Source: Bin22 sp034428635
Lineage (GTDB): Bacteria > Chloroflexota > Dehalococcoidia > Lucifugimonadales > UBA3495
Direction of reading: 5' to 3'
Assembly (NCBI GenBank): GCA_034428635.1
Contig: DAOUHR010000170.1
Coordinates: forward strand, 1-61,824
Length of the DNA stretch: 61,824 bases
The notes under the pieces were generated by a model that saw nothing but the letters and a program-made list of their open reading frames with translations, was not told the origin of the DNA and did no database searches. This document shows, in pieces, positions 1 through 6,903 of the stretch; within the stretch, counting starts at the first letter, position 1; each line of letters starts with the position of its first letter. Position numbers and translations under genes: made by a program.

Positions 1-216
1 GTGCAGGTGCATCCAGGTGGTGAGGCGGAAGCCCTGGTCGGCGATCTTGCGGATTACCTCCAGGGGTTTGGGCGGGTCCTGCTGGTCGGCCACGGCGCGG
101 GCGTAGTCGTGGTGGACCTGTTCGGTGACGCGGCGCATGCGGTAGATGGTGAGTTGCCGGTGGTACTTGCGCTGGAGGGATCGGATTTCTCTTCTGATTT
201 CGCTGAGGGTTCTCAT
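1..216 (-). CDS. Hypothetical protein, N-terminal part (runs off left edge)
   Basis: An open frame on the minus strand begins with ATG at 216 and continues without a stop through base 1, giving the first 72 residues of a protein whose 3' end lies outside the window. An AAGGAGA Shine-Dalgarno sits about 8 bases upstream of the ATG. The protein starts MRTLSEIRREIRSLQRKY and is rich in Arg, Lys and Gln with a helical, possibly coiled-coil character. The plus-strand frame over the same bases has no comparable ribosome site and is treated as a shadow. I do not recognise the family. Confidence 0.6.
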   Translation of the reverse strand, partial: MRTLSEIRREIRSLQRKYHRQLTIYRMRRVTEQVHHDYARAVADQQDPPKPLEVIRKIADQGFRLTTWMHLH

Positions 217-384
217 GGTTGTCTGTCTCCTTTTGTTTATCCACGAATAGGCACTAATGTTCACTAATGGGATTTTTTGAATAGTGTCCCATTTTGTGCC
301 ATTTTGTCCCGTTTTTGCCTTTACCCCGGGGCTGGTTCCGGAGGGACAGGGGGTCCTTCGACAGGCTCAGGATGAGCGGATGCT

Positions 385-497
385 GTGTCGCAGGTCTGCC
401 CCTACGATTGCGGCGGTTGGGACAGGGCAGACACGCAGGTCTGCCCCTACGATTACCGCCGGTGGGACAGGGCAGACACGCAGGTCTGCCCCTACGA
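385..497. repeat. Three copies of palindromic REP ending GTCTGCCCCTAC
   Basis: Within this stretch GTCTGCCCCTACGAT occurs three times (near 394, 439 and 484). Two copies are preceded by the matching arm GGGCAGAC, so each can form an 8-bp stem. The same element recurs at 905-930, 27361-27387 and 48421-48446. No gene is seen from 217 to 1386; the gap is filled by such repeats and the 182-bp duplication. Half of an ATCCACGAAT-type palindrome lies near 240, and a TTCGACAGGCTCAGG-type repeat near 358. Confidence 0.8.
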
Positions 498-711
498 TGG
501 GGAGTGATTACCTCCTTTTCCTTTTTTCAAGTCTGTATTCTTATGGTGGAGATGGGTTATGCAGGGTGGCAAGGGGGGAGTGTCAATAATTCGAGAGCAC
601 GAAGGAGGAGGGCGGAAGGACAGGGATCACGGAGGCGGGCAGGGCAATCGTGTTTTAGATTCAGACTATAGGTGGCAGACATCCGCCGGCATAAGACAGG
701 TCGCTCTGAGC

Positions 712-893
712 TTGCCGAAGAGCCTAAAATCCGGCATGTCAGCCCGGTTACGGGTCCCCTGGTCGGCCGGTGGGATGGAGTTTAGATTCTTCACTCCGTT
801 CAGAATGACAATGTAAACGTATCAGGATGACAATTTAAACATAGTGCGATTGCCCTGGGGCGATTCGCGAATCGCCCCTACGGTGGCAGGCCC
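712..893. repeat. 182-bp direct repeat, copy 1
   Basis: This segment is repeated at 964-1145 with only a few base differences and an exact offset of 252 bases. It contains the self-complementary GGCGATTCGCGAATCGCC palindrome followed by CCTACG. The two copies are separated by about 70 bases carrying another REP. No coding potential is evident. Confidence 0.85.
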
Positions 894-963
894 GCGCCGG
901 AAGAGGGCAGACACATAGGTCTGCCCCTACTGTTCGGACAAGGGCAGACACCGCCTGGGAAGG

Positions 964-1145
964 TTGCCGAAGAGCCTAAAATCCGGCATGTCAGCCCGGT
1001 TACGGGTCCCCCAGTCGGCCGGTGGGATGGAGTTTAGATTCTTCACTCCGTTCAGAATGACAATGCAAACGTATCAGGATGACAATTTAAACATAATGCG
1101 ATGGCCCTGGGGCGATTCGCGAATCGCCCCTACGGTGGCAGGCCC
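964..1145. repeat. 182-bp direct repeat, copy 2
   Basis: Second copy of the 712-893 segment. The copies share the junction TTGCCGAAGAGCC at the left end and diverge after GGTGGCAGGCCC at the right end. The low divergence suggests a recent duplication. Confidence 0.85.
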
Positions 1146-1298
1146 CTGCGCTTGTGGATTCCTCGAGGAGTTTGGTTAAGGGCTTGTTAAAGGTGGGAGA
1201 AAAGTCAGACCACTATTGGACAACTGGGCCGGCAACTATTATAATCCGTGTGCACATATACCGGCAGAAAGCAGTTGCCACCTTAGGCGAAGCTCTCG

Positions 1299-1353
1299 CA
1301 TCAGCCCAACTGTATCTGTCGGCTTCGTTTGTCCGACGCAGTTGGGGCTGATG
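1299..1353 (+). promoter_or_regulatory. Long stem-loop in the leader of the DUF1800 gene
   Basis: CATCAGCCCAACTG (1299-1312) pairs with CAGTTGGGGCTGATG (1339-1353) with one bulged G. Inside it, GTCGG (1318-1322) pairs with CCGAC (1333-1337), extending the hairpin. It ends about 20 bases before the Shine-Dalgarno of the gene at 1387. It has no T-tract, so it is more likely a leader structure than a terminator. Confidence 0.5.
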
Positions 1354-1386
1354 AACCGGAAGATATTGAGAGAAGGAGTAAAAGGT

Positions 1387-2796
1387 ATGGCAGATAGCAA
1401 CGACATTATGTTGATGGCCCACCTCATGCGCCGCGCCGGGTTTGGCGCGTCTTACGAGGAGTTGGAACAGCGGGCGGCCAAGGGATACGAGGCCACCGTG
1501 GAAGAACTGCTCCACCCCGAAGAGCAGCCCGACCTGCAGATGGACGTGATGAACCGGTACATGCACGGTTGGCGCGACATGAACGGCGTTCTGGCTAACC
1601 AGGGTTACTGGACCTATCGAATGGTCAACTCTCCCCGCCAGCTGGAAGAGAAAATTTGCCTGTTCTGGCACGGCATATTCTGCGTGGGCGACTCCAAGTG
1701 CATGCGCGCCCGCCAGATTCTGCTGGAGCTGAACAATTTCCGGGCCCACGGGATGGGCAATTTCGAAACCCTGCTGATGTACCTGTCCACCGACCCGGCG
1801 ATGCTCTACTACCTGGACAACCAGCTGAGTCACAAGGAAGCGGTGAACGAGAACTGGGGCCGCGAACTGCTGGAACTGTTCTCGATGGGCGTGGGCATGG
1901 ATGGCGAGGCCAACTACAGCGAGGACGACGTTAAGGCTTGCGCCCAGGCGTTCACCGGCTGGACCATCGCCAATGCGATCCCCCGCTACCCTTATGGCAG
2001 CTACGCCAACCGGTTCCTCTACAACAAGTTTGACCACATTGAAGAAGACAAGACCTTTCTGGGAGAGACCGGCAACTGGAACGGCGACGACATCGTCCGG
2101 ATCATCTGCAAGCAGCCGGCTACGGCGCGCTTTGTTGCCCGCCACCTTTATAACTTCTTCGTAGCCGACGAGCCGCAGGTTCCCGCCTGGCAGCACACCC
2201 CGCCGCTGGATCCGGAACTGATCAAGGCCCTGGAGGACGAGTACTTCCGCTCCGGCTATGAAATCCGCTCCATGCTGCGGGTGCTTTTCAACTCTGACAG
2301 CTTCAAGAACGCTCGCTTCGCCAAGGTAAAGAACCCCTCCGAAGTGGTGTGCGGCACCCTGCGGATAGTGGGCGACTTCCAGACTCCCAAGCCCCGGTTC
2401 TACGATCCGGCGCTCCAGATCCGCTACATGGGACAGGACCTGCTGAACCCCCCGACAGTGGAAGGCTGGCACACGGGCAAGGAATGGATTGACAGCGGCA
2501 CCTTGGTGGAGCGGGTCAATTTCGCCGCCGGCGAGATGGGACGACTGGACGCCCCCGGCGTGCAGGACATCGTGTCCCGCCTGGCTTCCCGCGGCGACGT
2601 GATTTCCGCCGATGCCCTGCTGGACGGCTGCCTGGAACTGCTGGGCGGTTACTCTCTGATGCAGGAGACCCGGGACCTGTTCTTGTCCCAGGCCGTCAAG
2701 GCCAGCGAAATGCACACCGGCAGCGAGGAATTCGCGAGCCAGGTGAGCCAGCTGCTGCAGCTGATCGTGGCCACCCAGGAGTACCAATTCTCGTAA
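1387..2796 (+). CDS. DUF1800 domain-containing protein
   Basis: This 469-residue protein matches the DUF1800 family from end to end. It has the N-terminal HLMRRAGFG motif (about residues 12-20), RELLELFSMGVG (about 160-171), an AFTGWTI motif near 190, and the C-terminal PPTVEGWHTGKEW motif near 355. Start: ATG at 1387 follows AAGGAG at good spacing; the frame is open further upstream to 1216, but that part overlaps the leader hairpin. No N-terminal signal peptide is visible, although many DUF1800 proteins are exported. It precedes a DUF1501 gene, the usual partner. The biochemical role of this family is not established. Confidence 0.9.
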   Translation: MADSNDIMLMAHLMRRAGFGASYEELEQRAAKGYEATVEELLHPEEQPDLQMDVMNRYMHGWRDMNGVLANQGYWTYRMVNSPRQLEEKICLFWHGIFCVGDSKCMRARQILLELNNFRAHGMGNFETLLMYLSTDPAMLYYLDNQLSHKEAVNENWGRELLELFSMGVGMDGEANYSEDDVKACAQAFTGWTIANAIPRYPYGSYANRFLYNKFDHIEEDKTFLGETGNWNGDDIVRIICKQPATARFVARHLYNFFVADEPQVPAWQHTPPLDPELIKALEDEYFRSGYEIRSMLRVLFNSDSFKNARFAKVKNPSEVVCGTLRIVGDFQTPKPRFYDPALQIRYMGQDLLNPPTVEGWHTGKEWIDSGTLVERVNFAAGEMGRLDAPGVQDIVSRLASRGDVISADALLDGCLELLGGYSLMQETRDLFLSQAVKASEMHTGSEEFASQVSQLLQLIVATQEYQFS

Positions 2797-2904
2797 GGGC
2801 GATTCGGAGAAGACTGACCGGCTTCTGATCCCATTCAATGCAACCGGAAGAATCAGGAAGCCGAAACCCCAATCAGGTTTGATAAACAAGTAAGAGGAGG
2901 AGAT

Positions 2905-4044
2905 ATGACCAGCACCAAGAAAGATCCGGTCCTGGTAGTTCTTCAGCTATCCGGCGGCAACGACTTCATGAATACCTTTGTCCCGTACACCAACCCGCTG
3001 TACATGGACAACCGGCCCAATGTCCACATTCCCGTGGACCAGGTAATGCCCATCAACGACGAGCTGGGCATCAACCCCAACATGCCCGAGTTCAAGGCCC
3101 TCTACGACGAGGGCAAGGTGGCAGTGATCCAGGGCGTGGGCTATCCCGTACCCAACCGGTCCCACTTCCGCTCCATGGACATCTGGCACACCTGCGAGCC
3201 GGAAAAGATCGCCGACGAGGGCTGGCTGGGCCGGGCGATTAAGGAACTGGACCCGACCAAGGAAAACGTGCTGACCGGCGTTAACTTCGGCCGGGGCCTT
3301 CCCCGGGCCATGGTAGCCGGCGGCGTGCCCGTGGCCTCCGTGGGCAACCTGGAGTCCTACGGCGTGCTGACGACCATTGAGGCGGAAGAGCAGCGTTCCG
3401 AGGCGCTGGACATTTTCGCGCGCATGTATTCGCCGGCGATGGGCCAGGGCCCGGTGGTGGACTACCTGTCCCAAACGGGCATGGACGCGCTGAAGGGCGC
3501 CGACATCCTGGCGACCGCCCCCGCCCAGTACACTTCCACCGTGGAGTACAACGACAGTTCGATCGCCCAGTACATGCGGAATATCGCCCAGGTGCATTGC
3601 GCCGGTCTGGGCACCCGGATACTGTACACGACGGCTCCGTACAACAGCTTTGACACGCACGCGACGCAGTTGACGGCTCACGCCAACCTGGTAACGAACG
3701 TTTCCCGCACGGTTAACGACTTCTACCAGGACCTGAAGGAGCACAACGAAAGCGATAACGTGATGCTGCTGGTCTTCACCGAGTTTGGCCGGCGGGTACA
3801 CGACAACGGTTCGGGCACGGACCACGGTTCGGGCGGCGCCGCCTACATCATTGGCGACTGCATCAAGGGCGGCCTGTACGGCGAGTATCCGTCCCTGGAA
3901 CAGGACAAGCTGCTGGACGGCGACCTGCACTTCAACAACGACTTCCGGGGCCTGTACACGACCATCCTGGAAGACTGGTTCGGACTGGACGCCAAGCCCA
4001 TCGTCAACGGCAGCTTCGAGAAGATGGACTTCATCAAGAAGTAA
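2905..4044 (+). CDS. DUF1501 domain-containing protein (alkaline-phosphatase/sulfatase-like fold)
   Basis: This 379-residue protein carries the DUF1501 hallmarks: LQLSGGNDFMNTFVPY near residue 13, PNRSHFRSMDIWHT near 82, SFDTHATQ near 245, and FTEFGRRV...GTDHGSGGA near 290-305. Acidic and His residues of these motifs are expected metal ligands in the alkaline-phosphatase-like fold. AGAGGAGGAG precedes the ATG. The usual Tat signal of the family is missing; the protein starts directly at MTSTKKDPVLVVLQLSGGND, implying a cytosolic form or a lost leader. It is probably co-transcribed with the DUF1800 gene 108 bases upstream and followed by a terminator hairpin. Confidence 0.9.
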   Translation: MTSTKKDPVLVVLQLSGGNDFMNTFVPYTNPLYMDNRPNVHIPVDQVMPINDELGINPNMPEFKALYDEGKVAVIQGVGYPVPNRSHFRSMDIWHTCEPEKIADEGWLGRAIKELDPTKENVLTGVNFGRGLPRAMVAGGVPVASVGNLESYGVLTTIEAEEQRSEALDIFARMYSPAMGQGPVVDYLSQTGMDALKGADILATAPAQYTSTVEYNDSSIAQYMRNIAQVHCAGLGTRILYTTAPYNSFDTHATQLTAHANLVTNVSRTVNDFYQDLKEHNESDNVMLLVFTEFGRRVHDNGSGTDHGSGGAAYIIGDCIKGGLYGEYPSLEQDKLLDGDLHFNNDFRGLYTTILEDWFGLDAKPIVNGSFEKMDFIKK

Positions 4045-4056
4045 GACCAGGGCACA

Positions 4057-4086
4057 GGGAGAGCGCCTTAACCGGCGCTCTCTTTA
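4057..4086 (+). terminator. Probable intrinsic terminator after the DUF1501 gene
   Basis: GAGAGCGCC pairs with GGCGCTCTC around a TTAACC loop and is followed by TTTAACTT. The weak T-tract makes it a modest terminator, possibly partly read through into the NHL gene. Confidence 0.6.
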
Positions 4087-4107
4087 ACTTGCCTGGCGGA
4101 GATGATA

Positions 4108-5154
4108 ATGACAACGCAAGTTCAAGGTGTAACCTACCGTTACACCCACACCATTGGGCGGGGCGAAGAAGCCGGTCCCGGCTTTAAGAATCCCGTTTCC
4201 GTGGCCCGCGGGGCCGACAACGTACTTTACGTTGTCAACCGGGCATACGACTACCGGGCCGACTCCAAGCGCGTTACCGTTTGTACCGTTGACGAGGACT
4301 ACATTGGCGAGATCGGCAACGGGGGGCGCCTGGGCGGCGACCTGATGGACACGGGCGAGAACGCCGCTGACGGTTCGCTGGTCTGGCCGACCGACATAGC
4401 GCTGGACAGCGAAGAGAACCTGTACATCACCGACGAGTGGCTTAATCGGGTCGCCATATTCTCCAAGGACGGCGACTGGGTAGGCTCCTGGGGCGTGGCG
4501 GGCGACGGCGAAGGCCAGTTCAGCCAGCCTTCCGGTATTCACTTCGACGCCGACGGCAACGCGGTGGTGGTGGATACGGGCAACAACCGAGTCCAGAAAT
4601 ACACCAAGGATGGGCAGTACATATCTTCCTTCGGAAGCTACGGGTCAGGGAACGGTCAACTGAATATGCCCTGGGGCATTGATATAGACCGCGAAGGCAA
4701 TATCTACATTGCCGACTGGCGCAACGACCGGGTCCAGAAGTTCGATGCCGACGGCAACTTCCTGATGAAGATCGGCTCCACCGGGACAGAAGAGGGCGAG
4801 TTCAAGCGGCCCACGGGCGTGGCGGTGGACAATGACGGCATCATTTACGTGGCCGACTGGGACAACGATCGGGTGCAGGTATTTGACAGCAACGGCTTGT
4901 TCATCTCGGTAATTATGGGCGACGCCACACTGTCCAAGTGGGGCATCACCAAGCTGGACGCCAATCCGGACATGAAGCTCCAGCGGGAGATCGCCCAGGG
5001 CCTGGAGCGGGAGAGGTTCCTGCGCGGTCCCATCGGGGTGGAAGTCGACGACGACGACCGCCTGTTCATCGTGGACTCGCAACGCAACCGGATCCAGATC
5101 TACCGGAAGATTCCTCCCTTCTTTGTGGGTATGTACGACGGGGCCCGCCTTTAG
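4108..5154 (+). CDS. NHL-repeat beta-propeller protein
   Basis: This protein of about 348 residues is built of about six NHL repeats of the pattern P-x-G-(I/V)-x-(V/I)-D-x-(D/E)-G-N-(I/V)-Y-(V/I)-A-D-x-x-N-x-R-(V/I)-Q, for example around residues 95, 155 and 215. NHL propellers are binding scaffolds or, in some families, lyases and hydrolases; no catalytic set could be assigned here. Two in-frame ATGs exist at 4102 and 4108. The GGAG at 4098-4101 touches the first and is correctly spaced for the second, so 4108 was chosen. No signal peptide is seen. It follows the DUF1800/DUF1501 pair on the same strand and ends in a strong terminator. Confidence 0.85.
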   Translation: MTTQVQGVTYRYTHTIGRGEEAGPGFKNPVSVARGADNVLYVVNRAYDYRADSKRVTVCTVDEDYIGEIGNGGRLGGDLMDTGENAADGSLVWPTDIALDSEENLYITDEWLNRVAIFSKDGDWVGSWGVAGDGEGQFSQPSGIHFDADGNAVVVDTGNNRVQKYTKDGQYISSFGSYGSGNGQLNMPWGIDIDREGNIYIADWRNDRVQKFDADGNFLMKIGSTGTEEGEFKRPTGVAVDNDGIIYVADWDNDRVQVFDSNGLFISVIMGDATLSKWGITKLDANPDMKLQREIAQGLERERFLRGPIGVEVDDDDRLFIVDSQRNRIQIYRKIPPFFVGMYDGARL

Positions 5155-5188
5155 GCATTCGCACCCCGTTTCAACTCAATGGCAACTG

Positions 5189-5225
5189 GCCCCCGCGCTA
5201 ATCAGACGCGGGGGCTCTTCATTTT
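5189..5225 (+). terminator. Strong rho-independent terminator after the NHL gene
   Basis: GCCCCCGCG (5189-5197) pairs perfectly with CGCGGGGGC (5207-5215) around CTAATCAGA, followed by TCTTCATTTT. It ends four bases before the acetyltransferase start, so that gene must be transcribed separately or by read-through. Confidence 0.85.
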
Positions 5226-5228
5226 CGA

Positions 5229-5792
5229 ATGTCACTTGACTACAGCTTTGAAGTGGTCGAAGCCTGTCGGCTTGGCGTGGCGGGCCGGATGGAAATCCTC
5301 CGGATGTGCAACGAAGCCTATGGCGAGGATGTGTCGCACCTTTTCGATGCTTATAACGCGGATATGCACGTGCTGGCCCGGGTCGGTAATGCCGTGGTGG
5401 GGCACGGAATGATTGTTAGCCGGTGGCTGCAGGCAGGGGATGGCCCGCTGCTACGCACGGCTTACGTGGAACTGGTGGCGACGGCAGAAGATTACAGGAA
5501 GCGGGGAATTGGGGCCGGAATGATGGGGATACTGGCAGGGAGAGCAGCACTGGGAGGATATGAACTGGCGGCGCTCTGCCCGGCGGATACGGCTCTCTAC
5601 AGACACCTGGGCTGGGAGTACTGGCAGGGACCTCTTTTCATCCGGCGGGAAACTTCGCTGATTACGGATCCTGCGACATTGATGCCCACGCCGGAAGAAC
5701 GGGTGATGATACTGAGGCTACCGGGGACACCGGAACTGGACTTGACCCTACCGCTGTCGGCGGAATGGCGTGCCGGCGGGGAGTTATGGTAA
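5229..5792 (+). CDS. GNAT acetyltransferase resembling aminoglycoside 2'-N-acetyltransferase
   Basis: This is a 187-residue GNAT-fold protein. YVELVATAEDYRKRGIGAGM (about residues 79-98) holds the acetyl-CoA P-loop (R-x-x-G-I/L-G), and ALCPADTALYRHLGWEYWQGP follows. The C-terminal ending SAEWRAGGELW closely resembles the WRAG-x-x-W tail of AAC(2') enzymes, and the length also fits. The likely activity is acetyl-CoA-dependent N-acetylation; the substrate is unknown and need not be an antibiotic. No Shine-Dalgarno precedes ATG 5229, which lies next to a terminator, so a start at the internal ATG 5290 or a leaderless mRNA is possible. Confidence 0.75.
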   Translation: MSLDYSFEVVEACRLGVAGRMEILRMCNEAYGEDVSHLFDAYNADMHVLARVGNAVVGHGMIVSRWLQAGDGPLLRTAYVELVATAEDYRKRGIGAGMMGILAGRAALGGYELAALCPADTALYRHLGWEYWQGPLFIRRETSLITDPATLMPTPEERVMILRLPGTPELDLTLPLSAEWRAGGELW

Positions 5793-5888
5793 GGATACTG
5801 GAATCGGCGATGTGCTGGCGTTGCACAGGGGATGGGTAGTTAGCCGCTGGGCCTGGGCTTGTCGAAGGAAGGCCAGCAACCGTAGCGT

Positions 5889-6185
5889 GGTTCGACAAGT
5901 TCACCACGAGCGGTTGGCCGGGGTCGTTCGACAGGCTCACCATGAGCGGTTGGCCCGGGGAGGTTCGACAGGCTCACCATGAGCGGTTGGCCCGGGGAGG
6001 TTCGACAGGCTCACCACGAGCGGTTGGCCGGGGTGGTTCGACAGGCTCACCACGAGCGGTTGGCCGGGGTGGTTCGACAGGCTCACCACGAGCGGTTGGC
6101 CGGGGTGGTTCGACAGGCTCACCACGAGCGGTTGGCCGGGGTGGTTCGACAGGCTCACCATGAGCGGTTGGCCGGGGTGGTTCGA
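5889..6185. repeat. Tandem array of 36-37-bp units
   Basis: Eight full units start with TTCGAC at 5891, 5927, 5964, 6001, 6037, 6073, 6109 and 6145, plus a partial unit at 6181. Units are 36 bp except two of 37 bp, and differ at a few positions (CACCACGAG or CACCATGAG; GGGGTGG or CCGGGGAGG). There are no variable spacers, so it is a satellite and not a CRISPR. Single copies of the core occur elsewhere, for example near 358. Both strands are open in several frames, giving artificial repeat ORFs. The gap from 5793 to 6903 holds this array, two MITEs and no gene. Confidence 0.9.
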
Positions 6186-6441
6186 AAGTGTTGTAGTGGT
6201 AGTGTGGGGACTAACTGTTAATCCGGCTTTGGTCGGAGTCCAGGGCCATTCTTGTGCTTTTCAGTAGACCTCTCGCAACACTTATGGATTCCAGGTCAAG
6301 GCCGGAATGACGATACAGGTTTAGCGGTCAGCATTTACAGACAGTTGCGCCGTTGGTGGCCACTATCACCCTGACATTCCCCCATCAGGCCCTCAAGGGC
6401 AGGGCACCCTGGAGGCCTTGCAATTGTTGTCATCGAATTAA

Positions 6442-6602
6442 GGAGTGTCGTCAAATTAGCCATTACTGACGGTTAGGTATCGGGTATAAACAGGCGATAT
6501 ACCATAGTCCTGGTATATCGCGGAGCATATCACCCATTTACATGACGGATCTGGATTCCGGCTTTCGCCGGAAAGACGAAACTCGGCTCTTGACGACACC
6601 CC
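6442..6602. mobile_element. MITE family A, copy 1 (161 bp)
   Basis: The terminal inverted repeats are GGAGTGTCGTCAA at the left and TTGACGACACCCC at the right. Inside are a GCGATATACCA/TGGTATATCGC hairpin and a CCGGCTTTCGCCGG palindrome. A second copy of identical length is at 9230-9390. The element has no coding capacity. Its right end abuts the CTAG target duplication of a family B element. Confidence 0.8.
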
Positions 6603-6606
6603 CTAG

Positions 6607-6739
6607 GGCGTGTCGTCATTTTCAATGTCATGACTACTAAGGGAAGGAATCTCGACCTCAGCCCATCGAGGTTCCCGCCTTCGCGGGAACGACGAAGGGG
6701 AACGCTCGGAGAGTTCTACCTTCAATTTGACGACAGCCC
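6607..6739. mobile_element. MITE family B, copy 1 (133 bp)
   Basis: The ends GGCGTGTCGTCA and TGACGACAGCCC form terminal inverted repeats. The element is flanked on both sides by CTAG (6603-6606 and 6740-6743), a 4-bp target duplication like the YTAR sites of IS5-group transposases. It contains the GTTCCCGCCTTCGCGGGAAC palindrome. A second copy with the same CTAG flanks is at 14159-14290. Its ends share TGTCGTCA with family A, suggesting the same trans-acting transposase. Confidence 0.85.
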
Positions 6740-6903
6740 CTAGCTAACACATACAAGAATGACAGGTATGGCGGTGAGTGACAGTAATGGCGGTTCAGGT
6801 TGACCTGCCAATTACCGGAACCCTGTGGCAAGCCTACCCCGGTGAGCCCATCAAAAGGGGGGAAACGGACTATTGAGACAGTTCTTCTGGTGAGGTGAGG
6901 GGA

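Noticed and set aside
284..816. Overlapping small plus-strand ORFs near the left end
   Set aside because: They translate the REP repeats and have no independent support.
1213..2889. 558-residue minus-strand ORF opposite DUF1800
   Set aside because: Shadow frame of a GC-rich gene: no domain, biased towards Val/His/Gln/Gly, no ribosome site, while the plus strand matches a known family.
5889..6185. Possible CRISPR array (regular 36-37-bp period)
   Set aside because: Units follow one another with no unique spacers; the whole period is repeated. It is a tandem satellite, and no cas genes are present.
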